Shown here: piece after piece, positions 16,685 to 28,114 of the stretch
Position numbering within the stretch: the stretch's first letter is position 1
Layout of the letters: every line of letters starts with the position of its first letter
Assembly: GCF_019084045.1 (NCBI RefSeq)
Contig: NZ_JAHRED010000001.1
Location: 434,001-498,000 of the forward strand
DNA from: Paeniglutamicibacter quisquiliarum
GTDB lineage: Bacteria; Actinomycetota; Actinomycetes; Actinomycetales; Micrococcaceae
Direction: 5' to 3'
DNA: 64,000 nt
Notes under the pieces: model-generated
Database searches by the model: none
What the model was told of the DNA's origin: nothing
Seen by the model: the letters and a program-made list of their open reading frames with translations, nothing else
Translations under genes and position numbers: made by a program

Positions 16685-17359
16685 ATGTCGGTTTCGGAAC
16701 TTTCCATCAGCACGCAAAACTATCTGAAGGTCATCTGGGGTCTGTCCGAATGGTCGGACGACCCCGTCACCGCAACGGACATTGCCCAGAAATCCGGGCT
16801 CAGGGTTTCCTCGGTCTCCGACGCGGTGCGCAAGCTGACCGCGCAGGGGCTGGTCAGCCACGCGCGCTACGGCGCCGTCGAGCTGACAGCGCTGGGCCGC
16901 AAGTATGCCCTGGACATGGTGCGCCGGCACCGGCTGCTGGAAACCTTCCTGGTCCAGACCCTGTCCTATGACTGGGACCAGGTCCACGACGAGGCCGAAA
17001 ACCTCGAGCACGCGATGAGCGACTTCATGGTCGAGCGCCTCGACGCCTTCCTGGGACACCCCGACCGGGACCCGCACGGGGACCCGATCCCGAGCGCCGA
17101 GGGCGTGCTGACGCTGCCCGACGCGGTGCTGCTGAGCACCGTGGAACCCGGGGTGCCGGTGACCGTGGAGCGGATCAACGACGAGGACCCGGCACTGCTG
17201 CAGTACCTCAGTGCGCAGGGCGTCGTGCCGGGTGCGGGCCTGGTCATCACCGAGGCGGCCCCGTTCTCCGACGCGGTGCTGCTGTCCGTCACCGGGGTCC
17301 CCGGCACCATCAGCCTGGGCCGGCAGGCCACGGCGGCCCTGCACGTCTCCCTCGGCTAG
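16685..17359 (+). CDS. DtxR/MntR-family metal-dependent repressor
   Basis: A 224-residue metalloregulator. The N-terminal winged helix (about 1-65) contains ATDIAQKSGLRVSSVSDAVR. The dimerisation and metal domain (about 70-140) has RRHRLLETFL, a DEAENLEHAMS ligand helix and the family hallmark HPDRDPHGDPIP. A C-terminal SH3/FeoA-like domain follows (about 150-224). The longer frame beginning at 16523 overlaps the response regulator and is rejected. The family represses metal import when Mn or Fe is ample. Its nearest metal genes are the Mn/Zn ABC importer at 18933-21531, whose promoter holds a 14-bp palindrome; I infer that it is the manganese regulator of that operon. Confidence 0.88.
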   Translation: MSVSELSISTQNYLKVIWGLSEWSDDPVTATDIAQKSGLRVSSVSDAVRKLTAQGLVSHARYGAVELTALGRKYALDMVRRHRLLETFLVQTLSYDWDQVHDEAENLEHAMSDFMVERLDAFLGHPDRDPHGDPIPSAEGVLTLPDAVLLSTVEPGVPVTVERINDEDPALLQYLSAQGVVPGAGLVITEAAPFSDAVLLSVTGVPGTISLGRQATAALHVSLG

Positions 17360-17477
17360 CGCCGAAACGGGTCGGGCCAAGTCACCGGCCGGAGGCCGCC
17401 GGCCACCGGTCCGCGCGCCCAATGCGGGGGGCCGTGGCTGGCGCTTGCCCTGATTTCGGAGAACGGCGCGCACCGTC

Positions 17478-17483
17478 TACTAT
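17478..17483 (+). promoter_or_regulatory. -10 promoter box for the DAACS symporter gene
   Basis: TACTAT lies about 75 nt before the start codon at 17559, in an otherwise GC-rich stretch. No good -35 hexamer is seen. Confidence 0.35.
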
Positions 17484-17558
17484 GGCTGAGGCGTGGGCTG
17501 CGCCACAACCAGCGTGCCCGTGCCCGATCGCACCGATCCCGTCGACCTGAGGACCCCC

Positions 17559-18842
17559 ATGAAGCTGCTGAAATCGATACCCCTGCTTGGCTGGATTCTC
17601 CTGGCCATCGTCCTGGGCATCCTGACCGGCCCGGTGATGCCCGCGTGGCTCGGCGGGGCGTTCCTGACCTACAACTCGATCTTCTCGGGGTTCCTTGGCT
17701 TCATCGTGCCGCTGATCATCCTGGGCCTCGTCATGCCCGCCATCGCCGAGCTCGGCAAGGGTGCCGGAAAATGGCTCGGGATCACTGCCCTGATCGCGTA
17801 CGGCTCCACGATCCTGGCGGGACTGCTCGCCTACTTCGTGAGCCGGTGGCTGTTCACCCCGACGCTTTCAGGAGGAGGGCTTGAGGAGCTCGGCGAGGAA
17901 GGCGGCTCGGGCTTCACCCCGTACCTGACCGTGGTGGGAAGCGCAGGCGACTCGGCAACCGAGATCGTGCTGGAGCCGGTGATCGGCGTCATGAGCGCCC
18001 TCGTGCTCGCCTTCGTGATCGGGGTAGGCCTCACTGCCTTCCACTCCAGAGTGATCTTCCGCGGGGCCGTCGAGTTCCGCACGATCATCGAATCCGTGAT
18101 CCGGCGCATCATCGTGCCGGCGCTGCCGCTGTTCATCTTCGGCATCTTCATGGACCTCGCCGCGAGTGGCGCGGCCGTCACGGTCGTGACCAAGTTCCTG
18201 CTCGTGGCCCTGGTGTCCTTCGCCCTGACGCTCGTCGTGCTGTTGGTGCAGTACTCGGTGGCCGGCTCGATGACCGGGCAAAATCCGCTCAAGGCATTGT
18301 GGCGGATGCGCGATGCCTACTTCACCGCGCTGGGCACCTCGTCCTCCGCCGCGACGATTCCCGTCACGCTCGCCTCGACCAAGAAGAACGGCGTCTCCGA
18401 CTCGGTTGCGGGCTTCGTGGTGCCGCTGTGCGCGACGATCCATCTCTCTGGCTCCATGGTCAAGATCACCTGCTTCTCCATTGCGGTTCTGCTGCTCTCC
18501 GGCGGCGATGTATCGTTCGGGGCGTACTTCCCGTTCATCCTGATGCTCGGCGTCATGATGATCGCGGCCCCCGGCGTACCGGGCGGCGCGATCGCCGCCG
18601 CGGCCGGCCTGCTGGCGCAGATGCTCGGCTTCGGCGAGGTCGAGGTGGGCCTCATGTTCGCCGCCTACATCGCCCTTGACAGCTTCGGCACGGCCACCAA
18701 CGTGACCGGCGACGGCGCCATCGCGCTGATCATGAACAAGCTCACCCGCGGCCACCTCGGCGCGCAGGCACAGGATCCTGCCGACGAGACGGTCGAGACC
18801 GCGGCCGGCGGCAAGGCCGAACCGCACGCCCTGGCGGAGTAG
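17559..18842 (+). CDS. Dicarboxylate/amino acid:cation symporter (DAACS family)
   Basis: A 427-residue membrane protein of the sodium:dicarboxylate symporter fold, starting MKLLKSIPLLGWILLAIVLG. The hairpin-1 serine-rich motif is GTSSSAATIPVT. The helix 7 region reads HLSGSMVKITCF, where many relatives have an NMDGT-like motif. Hairpin 2 has APGVPGGA, and the helix 8 signature is FGTATNVTGDGAIALIMNK. Members import C4-dicarboxylates, glutamate, aspartate, serine or threonine with Na+ or H+; the altered helix 7 motif leaves the substrate open. ATG 17559 has GAGGA upstream at good spacing; the track-length start at 17493 (GTG) adds a hydrophilic 22-residue tail and is rejected. Confidence 0.85.
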   Translation: MKLLKSIPLLGWILLAIVLGILTGPVMPAWLGGAFLTYNSIFSGFLGFIVPLIILGLVMPAIAELGKGAGKWLGITALIAYGSTILAGLLAYFVSRWLFTPTLSGGGLEELGEEGGSGFTPYLTVVGSAGDSATEIVLEPVIGVMSALVLAFVIGVGLTAFHSRVIFRGAVEFRTIIESVIRRIIVPALPLFIFGIFMDLAASGAAVTVVTKFLLVALVSFALTLVVLLVQYSVAGSMTGQNPLKALWRMRDAYFTALGTSSSAATIPVTLASTKKNGVSDSVAGFVVPLCATIHLSGSMVKITCFSIAVLLLSGGDVSFGAYFPFILMLGVMMIAAPGVPGGAIAAAAGLLAQMLGFGEVEVGLMFAAYIALDSFGTATNVTGDGAIALIMNKLTRGHLGAQAQDPADETVETAAGGKAEPHALAE

Positions 18843-18861
18843 GGAACACCCCGCAGCACCA

Positions 18862-18906
18862 ACGCCTGATGCCGATGTTTCGAAGCGAAACATCGGCATC
18901 AGGCGT
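18862..18906. terminator. Very strong bidirectional terminator
   Basis: A perfect 21-bp inverted repeat (18862-18882 with 18886-18906) closed by a 3-nt AAG loop, between the convergent symporter and metal permease genes. The stem carries GATGTTTCG next to the loop. It is the longest perfect stem in the window. Confidence 0.9.
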
Positions 18907-18932
18907 ATCCGGGACCGGGGCGGGGATGCTTC

Positions 18933-19838
18933 CTAGCGCTCCCCGCCGGCCCGCCGGAGCACGGGGGCTCCGCGACCGGCACGCGCCCGGCGCACCGAGG
19001 CAGCGAGGCGGCGACCCAGCAGCCCCTGGCCGGGGCTGAAGAGGTAGACCAGGGCGAACACCGCCCCCTGCGTCAGCACGACCATCCCGCCCGAGGCGGT
19101 GTCCAGGTAGTAGCTGACGTACAGCCCGATGACCGCGCAGGCCACCGAGATCGCCGGGGCGATGACCAGCATCCGCCCGAACCTGTCGGTGAGCAGGTGC
19201 GCGGTGGCGCCGGGGATGATCAGCATCGCCACCACCAGGATCACGCCCACCGCCTGCAGCGCCACCACGGAAGTCAGCGCCAGCAGGCCCAGCAGCGCCG
19301 CCCCGAGCAGCCGCGGGTTCAGCCCGATGGCGTGCGCGTGGGTGGAGTCGAAGGCAAAGAGTGTGAAGTCCTTGCGCTTGAGCAGCAGGGCGCCCAGGGC
19401 CAGCACGCCCAGGATGACGATCTGGATGAGCTCGGGCTTGGAGACCCCCAAGAGGTTCCCGAAGATGATGTGGCCCAGGTCGGTCTGCGACGGGGTGACC
19501 GAGATCAGCACCAGGCCCAGGGCAAAGAGCGTGGAGAAGACGATGCCGATGGCCGCGTCCTCCTTGATGCGGCTGGTGTCGCGCACCGCCCCGATCAGCG
19601 CCACGGCCAGGAAGCCGAAGAGCAGCGCGCCGATCGCAAAGGGCACCGAGAACACGTAGGCCAGCACGACTCCCGGGAGCACCGCGTGGGAGACCGCGTC
19701 CCCCATCAGCGACCAGCCGATGAGCACCAGCCAGCAGGAGAGCACCGCGCAGACGGCGGCCGCGGTCACCGCGGTGGCCAGCGCGTTGATCATGAATCCA
19801 TATCCCAGCGGCTCGAGGAGCAGGTCGATGGGGTTCAT
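18933..19838 (-). CDS. Mn/Zn ABC transporter permease
   Basis: A 301-residue membrane protein of the ABC-3 family (MntB/ZnuB/PsaC). It has about eight helices, with the family landmarks LIGWSLMGDAVSHAVLPGV, a DTSRIKEDAAIGIVFSTLFA segment and VVALQAVGVILVVAMLIIPG near the coupling region. The C-terminus is a basic arginine-rich tail. The ATG overlaps the stop of the ATPase gene by 4 nt, and all three genes of this leftward operon overlap. It imports manganese or zinc; the binding protein argues for manganese. Confidence 0.92.
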   Translation of the reverse strand: MNPIDLLLEPLGYGFMINALATAVTAAAVCAVLSCWLVLIGWSLMGDAVSHAVLPGVVLAYVFSVPFAIGALLFGFLAVALIGAVRDTSRIKEDAAIGIVFSTLFALGLVLISVTPSQTDLGHIIFGNLLGVSKPELIQIVILGVLALGALLLKRKDFTLFAFDSTHAHAIGLNPRLLGAALLGLLALTSVVALQAVGVILVVAMLIIPGATAHLLTDRFGRMLVIAPAISVACAVIGLYVSYYLDTASGGMVVLTQGAVFALVYLFSPGQGLLGRRLAASVRRARAGRGAPVLRRAGGER

Positions 19839-20578
19839 GCCGCATCCCCCCGGCCCAGGACGTCCAGGCCGAAGGCCAGGGCCAGGTTCTCGGGGCGCAG
19901 CACCGTCTCCGGGTCCCCGTGCATGAGCACCTTCTGCATCAGCAGCACCGCCTCGTCGGCCAGGTTCGGCAGGGCGTGCAGGTCGTGGGTCGAGACCAGG
20001 ATCGCGGCCCCGGCGGCGGCCTGCTCGCGCAGCAACCGGGTGATGGTGGCCTCGGATCTCTTGTCGACGCCCGCGAACGGCTCGTCGAGCAGCAGGATCG
20101 TGGCGTCCTGGGCGATGCCGCGGGCCACGAAGGCCCGCTTCTTCTGGCCCCCGGAGAGCTGCCCGATCTGCCGGCGTGCGTAGTCGGTGAGTTCCACGCG
20201 TTCCAGCGCCTCGTCCACCGCCAGCTTGTCGGCCTTGGAGGGGCGGCGGGTGAATCCCATGTGGCCGTAGCGGCCCATCATGACCACGTCGTGCACCGAG
20301 ACCGGGAACGCCCAGTCGACGTCCTCGCTCTGCGGCACATAGCCGATGGCCGCCGACTTGCGGGCCTGGGCAGGGGTGCCGCCGTTGATGCGCACGGTTC
20401 CGGAATCGGGCTTGACCAGGCCCATGATGGCCTTGAAGAGCGTCGATTTCCCCGACCCGTTCATGCCCACCAGGCCGCAGATGCGCGAGTTGTTCAACTG
20501 GAGGGAGGCCGATTTCAGGGCCAGGACATCCCCGTAGCTAACGGTGAGGTCGGTGACGGTGACCGCAGGGGTGCTCAC
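19835..20578 (-). CDS. Mn/Zn ABC transporter ATP-binding protein
   Basis: A 247-residue ATPase. Walker A is GMNGSGKST (about 38-46), the Q-loop is GYVPQSEDVDWAFPV, the signature is LSGGQKKR, Walker B is ILLLDEPFAG and the H-loop is STHDLHAL. The YVPQ..DVDW(A/S)FPV segment is characteristic of the MntA/ZnuC/SitB-like metal group. The GTG start at 20578 overlaps the stop of the binding-protein gene (GTGA); the frame upstream of it belongs to another reading of that gene. It energises uptake by the permease at 18933. Confidence 0.92.
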   Translation of the reverse strand: MSTPAVTVTDLTVSYGDVLALKSASLQLNNSRICGLVGMNGSGKSTLFKAIMGLVKPDSGTVRINGGTPAQARKSAAIGYVPQSEDVDWAFPVSVHDVVMMGRYGHMGFTRRPSKADKLAVDEALERVELTDYARRQIGQLSGGQKKRAFVARGIAQDATILLLDEPFAGVDKRSEATITRLLREQAAAGAAILVSTHDLHALPNLADEAVLLMQKVLMHGDPETVLRPENLALAFGLDVLGRGDAA

Positions 20579-21531
20579 GGCTTCTCCCCGGTCAGTGCCT
20601 CGAGGATCACGTCGGTGTCGTGCCGGATGAGGTCCAGGTAGGTGGGGACCGGGCCGTCGGCCTCGGAGAGGGAGTCGACGAACAGGGTGCCTCCGTAGCT
20701 GGTGCCGGAGCCCTGCACGACCTGCTGCATCGGGGCGTCGGAGACGGTGGATTCGCAGAACACCGCCGGCACCTCGTTCTCCTTGACGAATTCGATGGCC
20801 GAGGCGATCTGCCGCGGGGTGGCCTGCTGCTCGGCGTTCACTGCCCAGATGTACTTTTCGGTCAGGCCGGCGTCGCGGGCCAGGTAGGAGAAGGCCCCCT
20901 CGCAGGTCACCAGCGCCCGCTCGTTCTCCTTGAGCCCGGAGAGCCCGTCGATGAGGTTCTTCTCCAGCGTTTCCAGCTCGGCGGTGTAGGCGCGGGCGTT
21001 CTCGGTGTAGTACGCGCCGTTTTCCGGATCGAGCTCGATCAAGGCGTCGCGGATGTTGGCCACGTAGCGCTGCACGTTGACCGGGCTCATCCAGGCGTGC
21101 GGGTTCGGCAGCCCGGTGTAGGCGTCCTCGGAGATGTCGATGACCTCGATGCCCTCGCTGACCACCACGTGCGGCACGTCGAGCTCGGTGATGAACTGCT
21201 CGAACCAGGCCTCGAGGTTCAGCCCGTTGTCGAGGATGAGCTGCGCGCGCGAGGCCTTGGCGATGTCCTGGGGCGTGGGCTCGTAGCCGTGGATCTCGGC
21301 ACCGGCCTTGGTGATGGATTCGACGGCGATCTTGTCGCCCGCAACGTTTTGGGCAATGTCGGCCAGCACGGTGAAGGTGGTCAGCACGACCGGGCGGTCG
21401 GTGGGACCCTGGCCGGAGACGGCCCCGGGGGAATCGCACCCGGCAAGCGTGGCGGCCAGCGCGATGCAGGCCAGGGTGGCCGAGAGGCGGCGGCGCCAGG
21501 AGGAGGCGCGGGCGCGGGAAGGATTCGTCAT
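20575..21531 (-). CDS. Metal ABC transporter substrate-binding lipoprotein (cluster A-I, Mn type)
   Basis: A 318-residue secreted lipoprotein. A twin-arginine-rich start and hydrophobic stretch end in the lipobox LAGC (Cys about residue 32). The metal ligands of the PsaA/MntA family can be placed: His in IHGYEPTPQD, His in LPNPHAWMSP, Glu in CEGAFSYLARDAG, and the Asp of FVDSLSEADGPVPTYLDL. There is no histidine-rich loop of the ZnuA kind, and the EGAF motif follows the manganese branch, so Mn is favoured over Zn. ATG 21531 has AGGAC 5 nt upstream. It is the first gene of the three-gene operon. Confidence 0.9.
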   Translation of the reverse strand: MTNPSRARASSWRRRLSATLACIALAATLAGCDSPGAVSGQGPTDRPVVLTTFTVLADIAQNVAGDKIAVESITKAGAEIHGYEPTPQDIAKASRAQLILDNGLNLEAWFEQFITELDVPHVVVSEGIEVIDISEDAYTGLPNPHAWMSPVNVQRYVANIRDALIELDPENGAYYTENARAYTAELETLEKNLIDGLSGLKENERALVTCEGAFSYLARDAGLTEKYIWAVNAEQQATPRQIASAIEFVKENEVPAVFCESTVSDAPMQQVVQGSGTSYGGTLFVDSLSEADGPVPTYLDLIRHDTDVILEALTGEKP

Positions 21532-21582
21532 TGAGGTCCTATGCGGTGCGGTGTGTCGAGCGGTGAAAGAAGCGCGTAATTC

Positions 21583-21622
21583 ATAGTACGGCATGACGTA
21601 GATCAATGTACGCCTTGGCGTA
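21583..21622 (-). promoter_or_regulatory. Metal-operon promoter with a 14-bp palindromic operator
   Basis: The perfect palindrome TACGCC-TT-GGCGTA (21609-21622) lies just upstream of a leftward -10-like TACTAT (reverse strand, about 21584-21589). The spacing puts the palindrome over the -35 region, where a DtxR/MntR repressor would act. It matches no consensus I can recite exactly. Confidence 0.5.
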
Positions 21623-21810
21623 ACTTTGGTGGATCTGGCTGTCCGGCACGCGATGGCGGCGGCGGGTGTGGGCCGGCGGGCAGCAGGGTGCGGGCAAAGC
21701 ACGGGCTACTGCCGGGTATCGGGCCCCGGGCCATTGATGTGCCGCGTCCACGGGCATAGACTCGCGCCTGAACCCACCTTCACACAATACGTTCGATAGT
21801 TGGAGACGCC

Positions 21811-22590
21811 ATGCCCAAGCCAGACCTGACCGTTGGATCGCCCTGCTGGATCGACCTGCTGACCTCGGATCCCCAGAAATCACAGGATTTCTACAACACG
21901 CTCTTTGGCTGGACCTACGAGGCAGGGGACCAGGAGAAATACGGCGGCTATATCACCGCGTCGAAGGACGGGAAGATGGTTGCCGGGATCATGCACAACG
22001 ACGGCACCTCCGGTTCCCCGGACGTGTGGACCACGTACCTTCGCGTGGATGACATTGACGCGGCGGCCAAGTCCGCGACCGAGCACGGAGGCCAGGTGTA
22101 CATGCCGCCGATGGAGGTACCGGAGCAGGGCAAGATGGCGATGTTCGGTGACGCCGGTGGAGCTGCCGTGGGAATCTGGGAGTTTGGCGGTCACACCGGA
22201 TACGAGGTGGCGGCCGAAAACGGCGCACCGGCCTGGCACGAACTCTTTACCCGGGACTTCGCCCCGACAGTGAAGTTTTACGAGGACGTCTTCGGCTGGG
22301 AGACCGCCGTGGTCGGGGACACCGACGAGTTCCGCTACACCACGCTGGGGGCCGGGGACGACTCCAAGGCCGGGATCATGGACGCCAGTTCGTTCCTGCC
22401 GGAGGGCGCACCGGCCAGCTGGCACGTCTACTTCTCGGTCGAGGACGCCGACGCGGTCATCGAAAAGACGCTGGCACTGGGCGGCGCTGTCGTCCAGCCC
22501 GCGGAGGACACGCCCTTTGGGCGCAATGCCGCGTTGAAGGATCCCACCGGCGCGGAGTTCTGGATCACCCAGGAAATCGCGCAGGGCTGA
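21811..22590 (+). CDS. VOC-family protein, two tandem glyoxalase/bleomycin-resistance domains
   Basis: A 259-residue cytosolic protein made of two vicinal-oxygen-chelate modules. Module 1 (about 8-125) begins GSPCWIDLLTSDPQKSQDFY and ends AAVGIWEFGG. Module 2 (about 137-257) begins GAPAWHELFTRDFAPTVKFY and ends GAEFWITQEIAQ. The candidate metal residues His138 and C-terminal Glu253 are seen only in module 2; module 1 has Asp where His is usual. Such double-domain VOC proteins in Streptomyces and Arthrobacter are often labelled hydroxylase or lyase without proof, and the substrate is unknown. The ribosome site is TTGGAGA. It is a single-gene unit, convergent with the nitrate genes. Confidence 0.85.
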   Translation: MPKPDLTVGSPCWIDLLTSDPQKSQDFYNTLFGWTYEAGDQEKYGGYITASKDGKMVAGIMHNDGTSGSPDVWTTYLRVDDIDAAAKSATEHGGQVYMPPMEVPEQGKMAMFGDAGGAAVGIWEFGGHTGYEVAAENGAPAWHELFTRDFAPTVKFYEDVFGWETAVVGDTDEFRYTTLGAGDDSKAGIMDASSFLPEGAPASWHVYFSVEDADAVIEKTLALGGAVVQPAEDTPFGRNAALKDPTGAEFWITQEIAQG

Positions 22591-22635
22591 GAGTGCCGGA
22601 ACCGGACATCCGGGTTTCCGGCGACTAGGGGGAAA

Positions 22636-22709
22636 CATTGACGCCGGCGCCTTGTCGCTGGGGGTGCGAGGTGCCGGCGCCAATGTCCGCCGTGGGTTCT
22701 CCACGGCGG
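22636..22709. terminator. Two hairpins between convergent VOC and nasB genes
   Basis: Hairpin 1 pairs 22636-22651 with 22670-22685 (16 positions, one mismatch and one G-T pair, 18-nt loop). Hairpin 2 is CCGCCGTGG-GTTCT-CCACGGCGG (22687-22709). Together they fit a two-sided transcription stop. Confidence 0.65.
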
Positions 22710-22768
22710 TCGGGTTGCATGCCGCCACCCGGCGGAGACCGGAAGCAGGTCGACACCGGCATCCACGC

Positions 22769-24273
22769 CTAGGCCGGGACCGAAACCCGAAGCATGGCCT
22801 CGATCGTCGCGCGGCACCCGCCGCAGCCGGTGCCGGCCCGGCAGGCGGCACCGATCTCGGCCACGGTGGTGCAACCTTCCTGAACGGCTTCTGCCACCTG
22901 GCCATGGGTGGCTCCGGTGCAGCGGCACAACTGGTCATCGGCGCCTGCCGCGACGAGCGACTCGGGCAGGCCCGGGTCATCGAGCCGCAGCAGCGTGGAA
23001 CGGTCCCGGGGCAGCGTGCTGCCCCGCTCAAAGGCCAGCACCAACTCGGCGCCGGTGCGCGGCAACCCGATCGCCAGGAAGCCGGTCAGCACCTCCCGCT
23101 CGGTGACAAGCTTCAGGTACTGGCCCGCCGTCGGATCGGCAAACACGCTCACCCGCGCCCTGCCCTCGTCCCACGGGCCTGCCGTCACGTTTCCGGCAAC
23201 GACCAGCTCCAGCCCCTGGCCCTTGAGCATCAACACGTTGGAGGTCTCGTGGCGCGGGGCGGCGGTCGGGGCATCCAGCGGCCCGCTCGCCGTGTCCGGG
23301 GCCGGGGCCCGGTGCGTGAGCAGGAAGTCGGCCAGCCATGCGGCCTGCGCCCAGCCCGGGGCCAAGAGCCCGGCCGGCGCCGTCCCTGCCACCTCGGCGC
23401 AATCTCCCAGCGCGAAGACCCGGTTCTCGGTGTCGGCCACCAGGTATTCATTGGTTTGGATGCCCTTGCCCACTTTCAACCCGCACCCTGCGGCCAGTTC
23501 GGTGCGTGCCCGGACCCCGCAGGAGAGCAACAGGGCATCCCCGGTGATCTCCCCGTGGTCTTCGGTCGCCAGCGCGGTGAACCCGTGGGCGTCCCGCCGC
23601 ACGGCGGTGGCCCTGACCCCGGAAACGACCTCGACGCCCGCGGCGCGCAGGGACCGTGCCAGCAGCATTCCGCCATCTGCGTCCACGGAACGACCCAGCG
23701 GGGCGGGACCGTGGTGCACCAGCACGGGTCGGTGCCCGGCCTCGGCCATGGCCAGCGCAGCCTCGATGCCCAGGATGCCGCCGCCGAGCACCAGCACCCG
23801 ACCGCCGGATTCCAGTACCCGGTTCAGCGCCGCCGCATCCTCGAGGGTGCGCAGCGCCATGACTCCGGCAGGCAGGTTTGCCTCCGCATGCGGGGCGAAG
23901 TCCAGCCCGTTCAGCGTCGGGACCACCGGGCGGGCGCCGGTGGCGAACACCAACCTGTCATAGCCCAGCACGCGGCCCGACCCCAGGCGCACCTGGCGCC
24001 GCGAGCGGTCCACCCGCGTCACGGTTTCCCCCAGGTGCAGCCCGACGCCCGCCGCCACCAGGCGATGCGGATCGATCATGGCCAGATGCTCCGGGGAGGT
24101 CGCGCCGCTGGCCACCTCGGCCAGCAACACGCGGTTGTAGGCTGCGTGTTCCTCGGCGGAAACGACATCGAGGGTGAACAGCCCCGCGGCGAGGCCCGGA
24201 AGCAGGCCCTCCAGCAGCGAGGCGGCGACCGGGCCGAAGCCGATGACGAGGATGCGTTCGCGGATCGTCTCAC

Positions 24274-24277
<4 letters not shown>
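22769..24277 (-). CDS. nasB: Nitrate-assimilation FAD oxidoreductase with BFD-type [2Fe-2S] domain (NasB-like)
   Basis: A 502-residue flavoprotein that passes electrons from NAD(P)H to assimilatory nitrate reductase. The FAD site near the N-terminus is atypical (VIGFGPVAASLLEG, where GxGxxG would be usual). The NAD site is VLVLGGGILGIEAALAMAEAG, and the second FAD contact is NRVFALGDCAEV. The C-terminus (about 445-495) is a BFD-like iron-sulfur module with CRCTGATHGQ and then CRAGTGCGGCR. The architecture is the N-terminal half of NirB without the sirohaem part. The start overlaps the stop of the nitrate reductase gene by 4 nt, so the two proteins are made together. The symbol is by family and context. 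Confidence 0.85.
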
Positions 24278-26442
<2,165 letters not shown>

Positions 26443-27837
26443 TTAGATGCTCCGCCCGGCCAAGGCCGTGCCGCGGCGGATGTAGCAGAACCAGACCAGG
26501 AACATCAGGGCCGCATAGAACGCCACGAAGAGGACGAAGGCAGCGCTGTAGGAGCCGCTCTTGGACAGCGAGAGCCCAAGGGCCTGCGGGATCAGGAATC
26601 CGCCGTAGGCACCGATGGCCGAGATCAGCCCGAGGGCCGCGGCTCCCTTGCGGGCAGCCGAGACGTTGCCGGTGCCGTTCGCTGCGCGCAGCGCGAAGAC
26701 GACGGGGATCATCCGGTAGGTCGAGCCGTTGCCGATGCCGCTGGCGGCAAAGAGGATGAGGAACAGGGCCAGGAAGACCCAGAAGTTCGCGGCGGGAAGG
26801 ATGAGGACCACGGCCATGGTCACCAGGCCCATGACGCCCAGTGCGCCCAGGGTGATGCGCGCGCCGCCGTGCCTGTCGGCGAGCCTGCCGCCGGCGGGCC
26901 GGGCGAGGGATCCGACCAGCGGGCCGAGGAAGGCCAGCGAGAGCGCCGCGGTTCCCAGGGTGAAGGAGGAATAGTCGGGGAAGGTGTCGCGGATCAGCTT
27001 GGGGAAGACCGCGGAGAACCCGATGAAGGATCCGAAGGTTCCGATGTACAGGGCGGCAATGATCCACAGGTGTGGTTCCCTCAGGCAGGCCAGGGCGCCG
27101 CGAACATCGGAGCGGGCGTTGGACAGGTTGTGCATGTGGCGCTTGGCGCCCCAGGCGGCCAGCAGGATCAGCGGGATCCAGATCAGTCCGGCCAGCGGCA
27201 GCTGCAGGGAGCCTGCGGCGAAGACGGTGACGGCGATGGGCACCAGCAGCTGGGCCACCGCGGCGCCCAGGTTCCCGCCGGCGGCGTTCAGGCCCAGCGC
27301 CCAGCCCTTTTGCGATGCGGGGAAGAAGTAGGTGATGTTGGCCATCGAGGAGGCGAAGTTGCCGCCGCCGAACCCGGCGAGCCCGGCCAGCGTCAGCAGC
27401 ATCCAGAAGGGCGTTGCGGGGTTGGAGACGGCCACGGCCAGGCCGCCGGCGGGAATCAAGAGCAGCAGCGCCGAGACGATGGTCCAGTTGCGTCCGCCGA
27501 AGCGGGCGACCATGAAGGTGTAGGGGATCCGCAGCGTGGCTCCGACCAGGCTGGGCATCGAGATCAGCCAGAAGAGCTGGCCGTTGTCCAGGTCGAATCC
27601 GGCGGCCGGCAGGTAGACGGCGACGACGGCAAACAGTTGCCACACCACGAAGCCCAGGAATTCGGCGAAGATCGACCAGTAAAGGTTGGTGCGGGCGGTT
27701 TTCTTGCCGATGCCTTCCCAGAATGCAGGGTTTTCGGCGTCCCAGTTGTGTACCCAGCGTCCCGGCCCCATGTCGAGACGGACCTGCGTGGTCGGCGTTC
27801 CGGTGCGATGTTGTTCCTGCTCTAGCTGTGCGCTCAA
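26443..27837 (-). CDS. narK: Nitrate/nitrite MFS transporter (NarK/NasA type)
   Basis: A 464-residue, 12-segment MFS protein of the nitrate-nitrite porter group. The polar N-terminus contains WDAENPAFWEGIGKKTARTN, typical of actinobacterial NarK. Signature helices are LAGFGGGNFASSMANITYFFP with GWALGLNAAGGNLG (first nitrate signature) and a second glycine-rich GIGNGSTYRMIPVVF. The arginine in LRIPYTFMVARFGGR fits the substrate site. The TTG start at 27837 has GAGGGG about 9 nt upstream; an internal ATG at 27771 is the alternative. It is the first gene of narK-nasA-nasB, so uptake and reduction are coordinated. Confidence 0.9.
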   Translation of the reverse strand: MSAQLEQEQHRTGTPTTQVRLDMGPGRWVHNWDAENPAFWEGIGKKTARTNLYWSIFAEFLGFVVWQLFAVVAVYLPAAGFDLDNGQLFWLISMPSLVGATLRIPYTFMVARFGGRNWTIVSALLLLIPAGGLAVAVSNPATPFWMLLTLAGLAGFGGGNFASSMANITYFFPASQKGWALGLNAAGGNLGAAVAQLLVPIAVTVFAAGSLQLPLAGLIWIPLILLAAWGAKRHMHNLSNARSDVRGALACLREPHLWIIAALYIGTFGSFIGFSAVFPKLIRDTFPDYSSFTLGTAALSLAFLGPLVGSLARPAGGRLADRHGGARITLGALGVMGLVTMAVVLILPAANFWVFLALFLILFAASGIGNGSTYRMIPVVFALRAANGTGNVSAARKGAAALGLISAIGAYGGFLIPQALGLSLSKSGSYSAAFVLFVAFYAALMFLVWFCYIRRGTALAGRSI

Positions 27838-28025
27838 GGCGTATCGTCCCCTCGTCCCTGGTGGTTGATGCCTTAAGCATTCCCGAGGGAGGTTTCGCCG
27901 GGCCGCACTTGATGTTGCGGGAAGCGAACATGTAGATCACCGCGGAGCCTGGGAGGGGAAGGAAACGGAAACCTGTCCGAAACATGGGCACCCATGCCGC
28001 CCGGCACCCGCCGGATCCCGCGTTA

Positions 28026-28077
28026 AAGGCCGGTGGCCTGCCCGGATCCATGCGGATCCCGGCAGGCCACCGGCCTT
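28026..28077 (-). terminator. Terminator after purB
   Basis: A 17-bp stem, one mismatch, then six more pairs (28026-28049 with 28054-28077) around a 4-nt loop. On the leftward strand it is followed by TTTAA, giving a good intrinsic terminator between purB and narK. Confidence 0.85.
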
Positions 28078-28114
28078 GGGGTGCCATGCGGCACCCCGCC
28101 AACACTTGTGCGGG

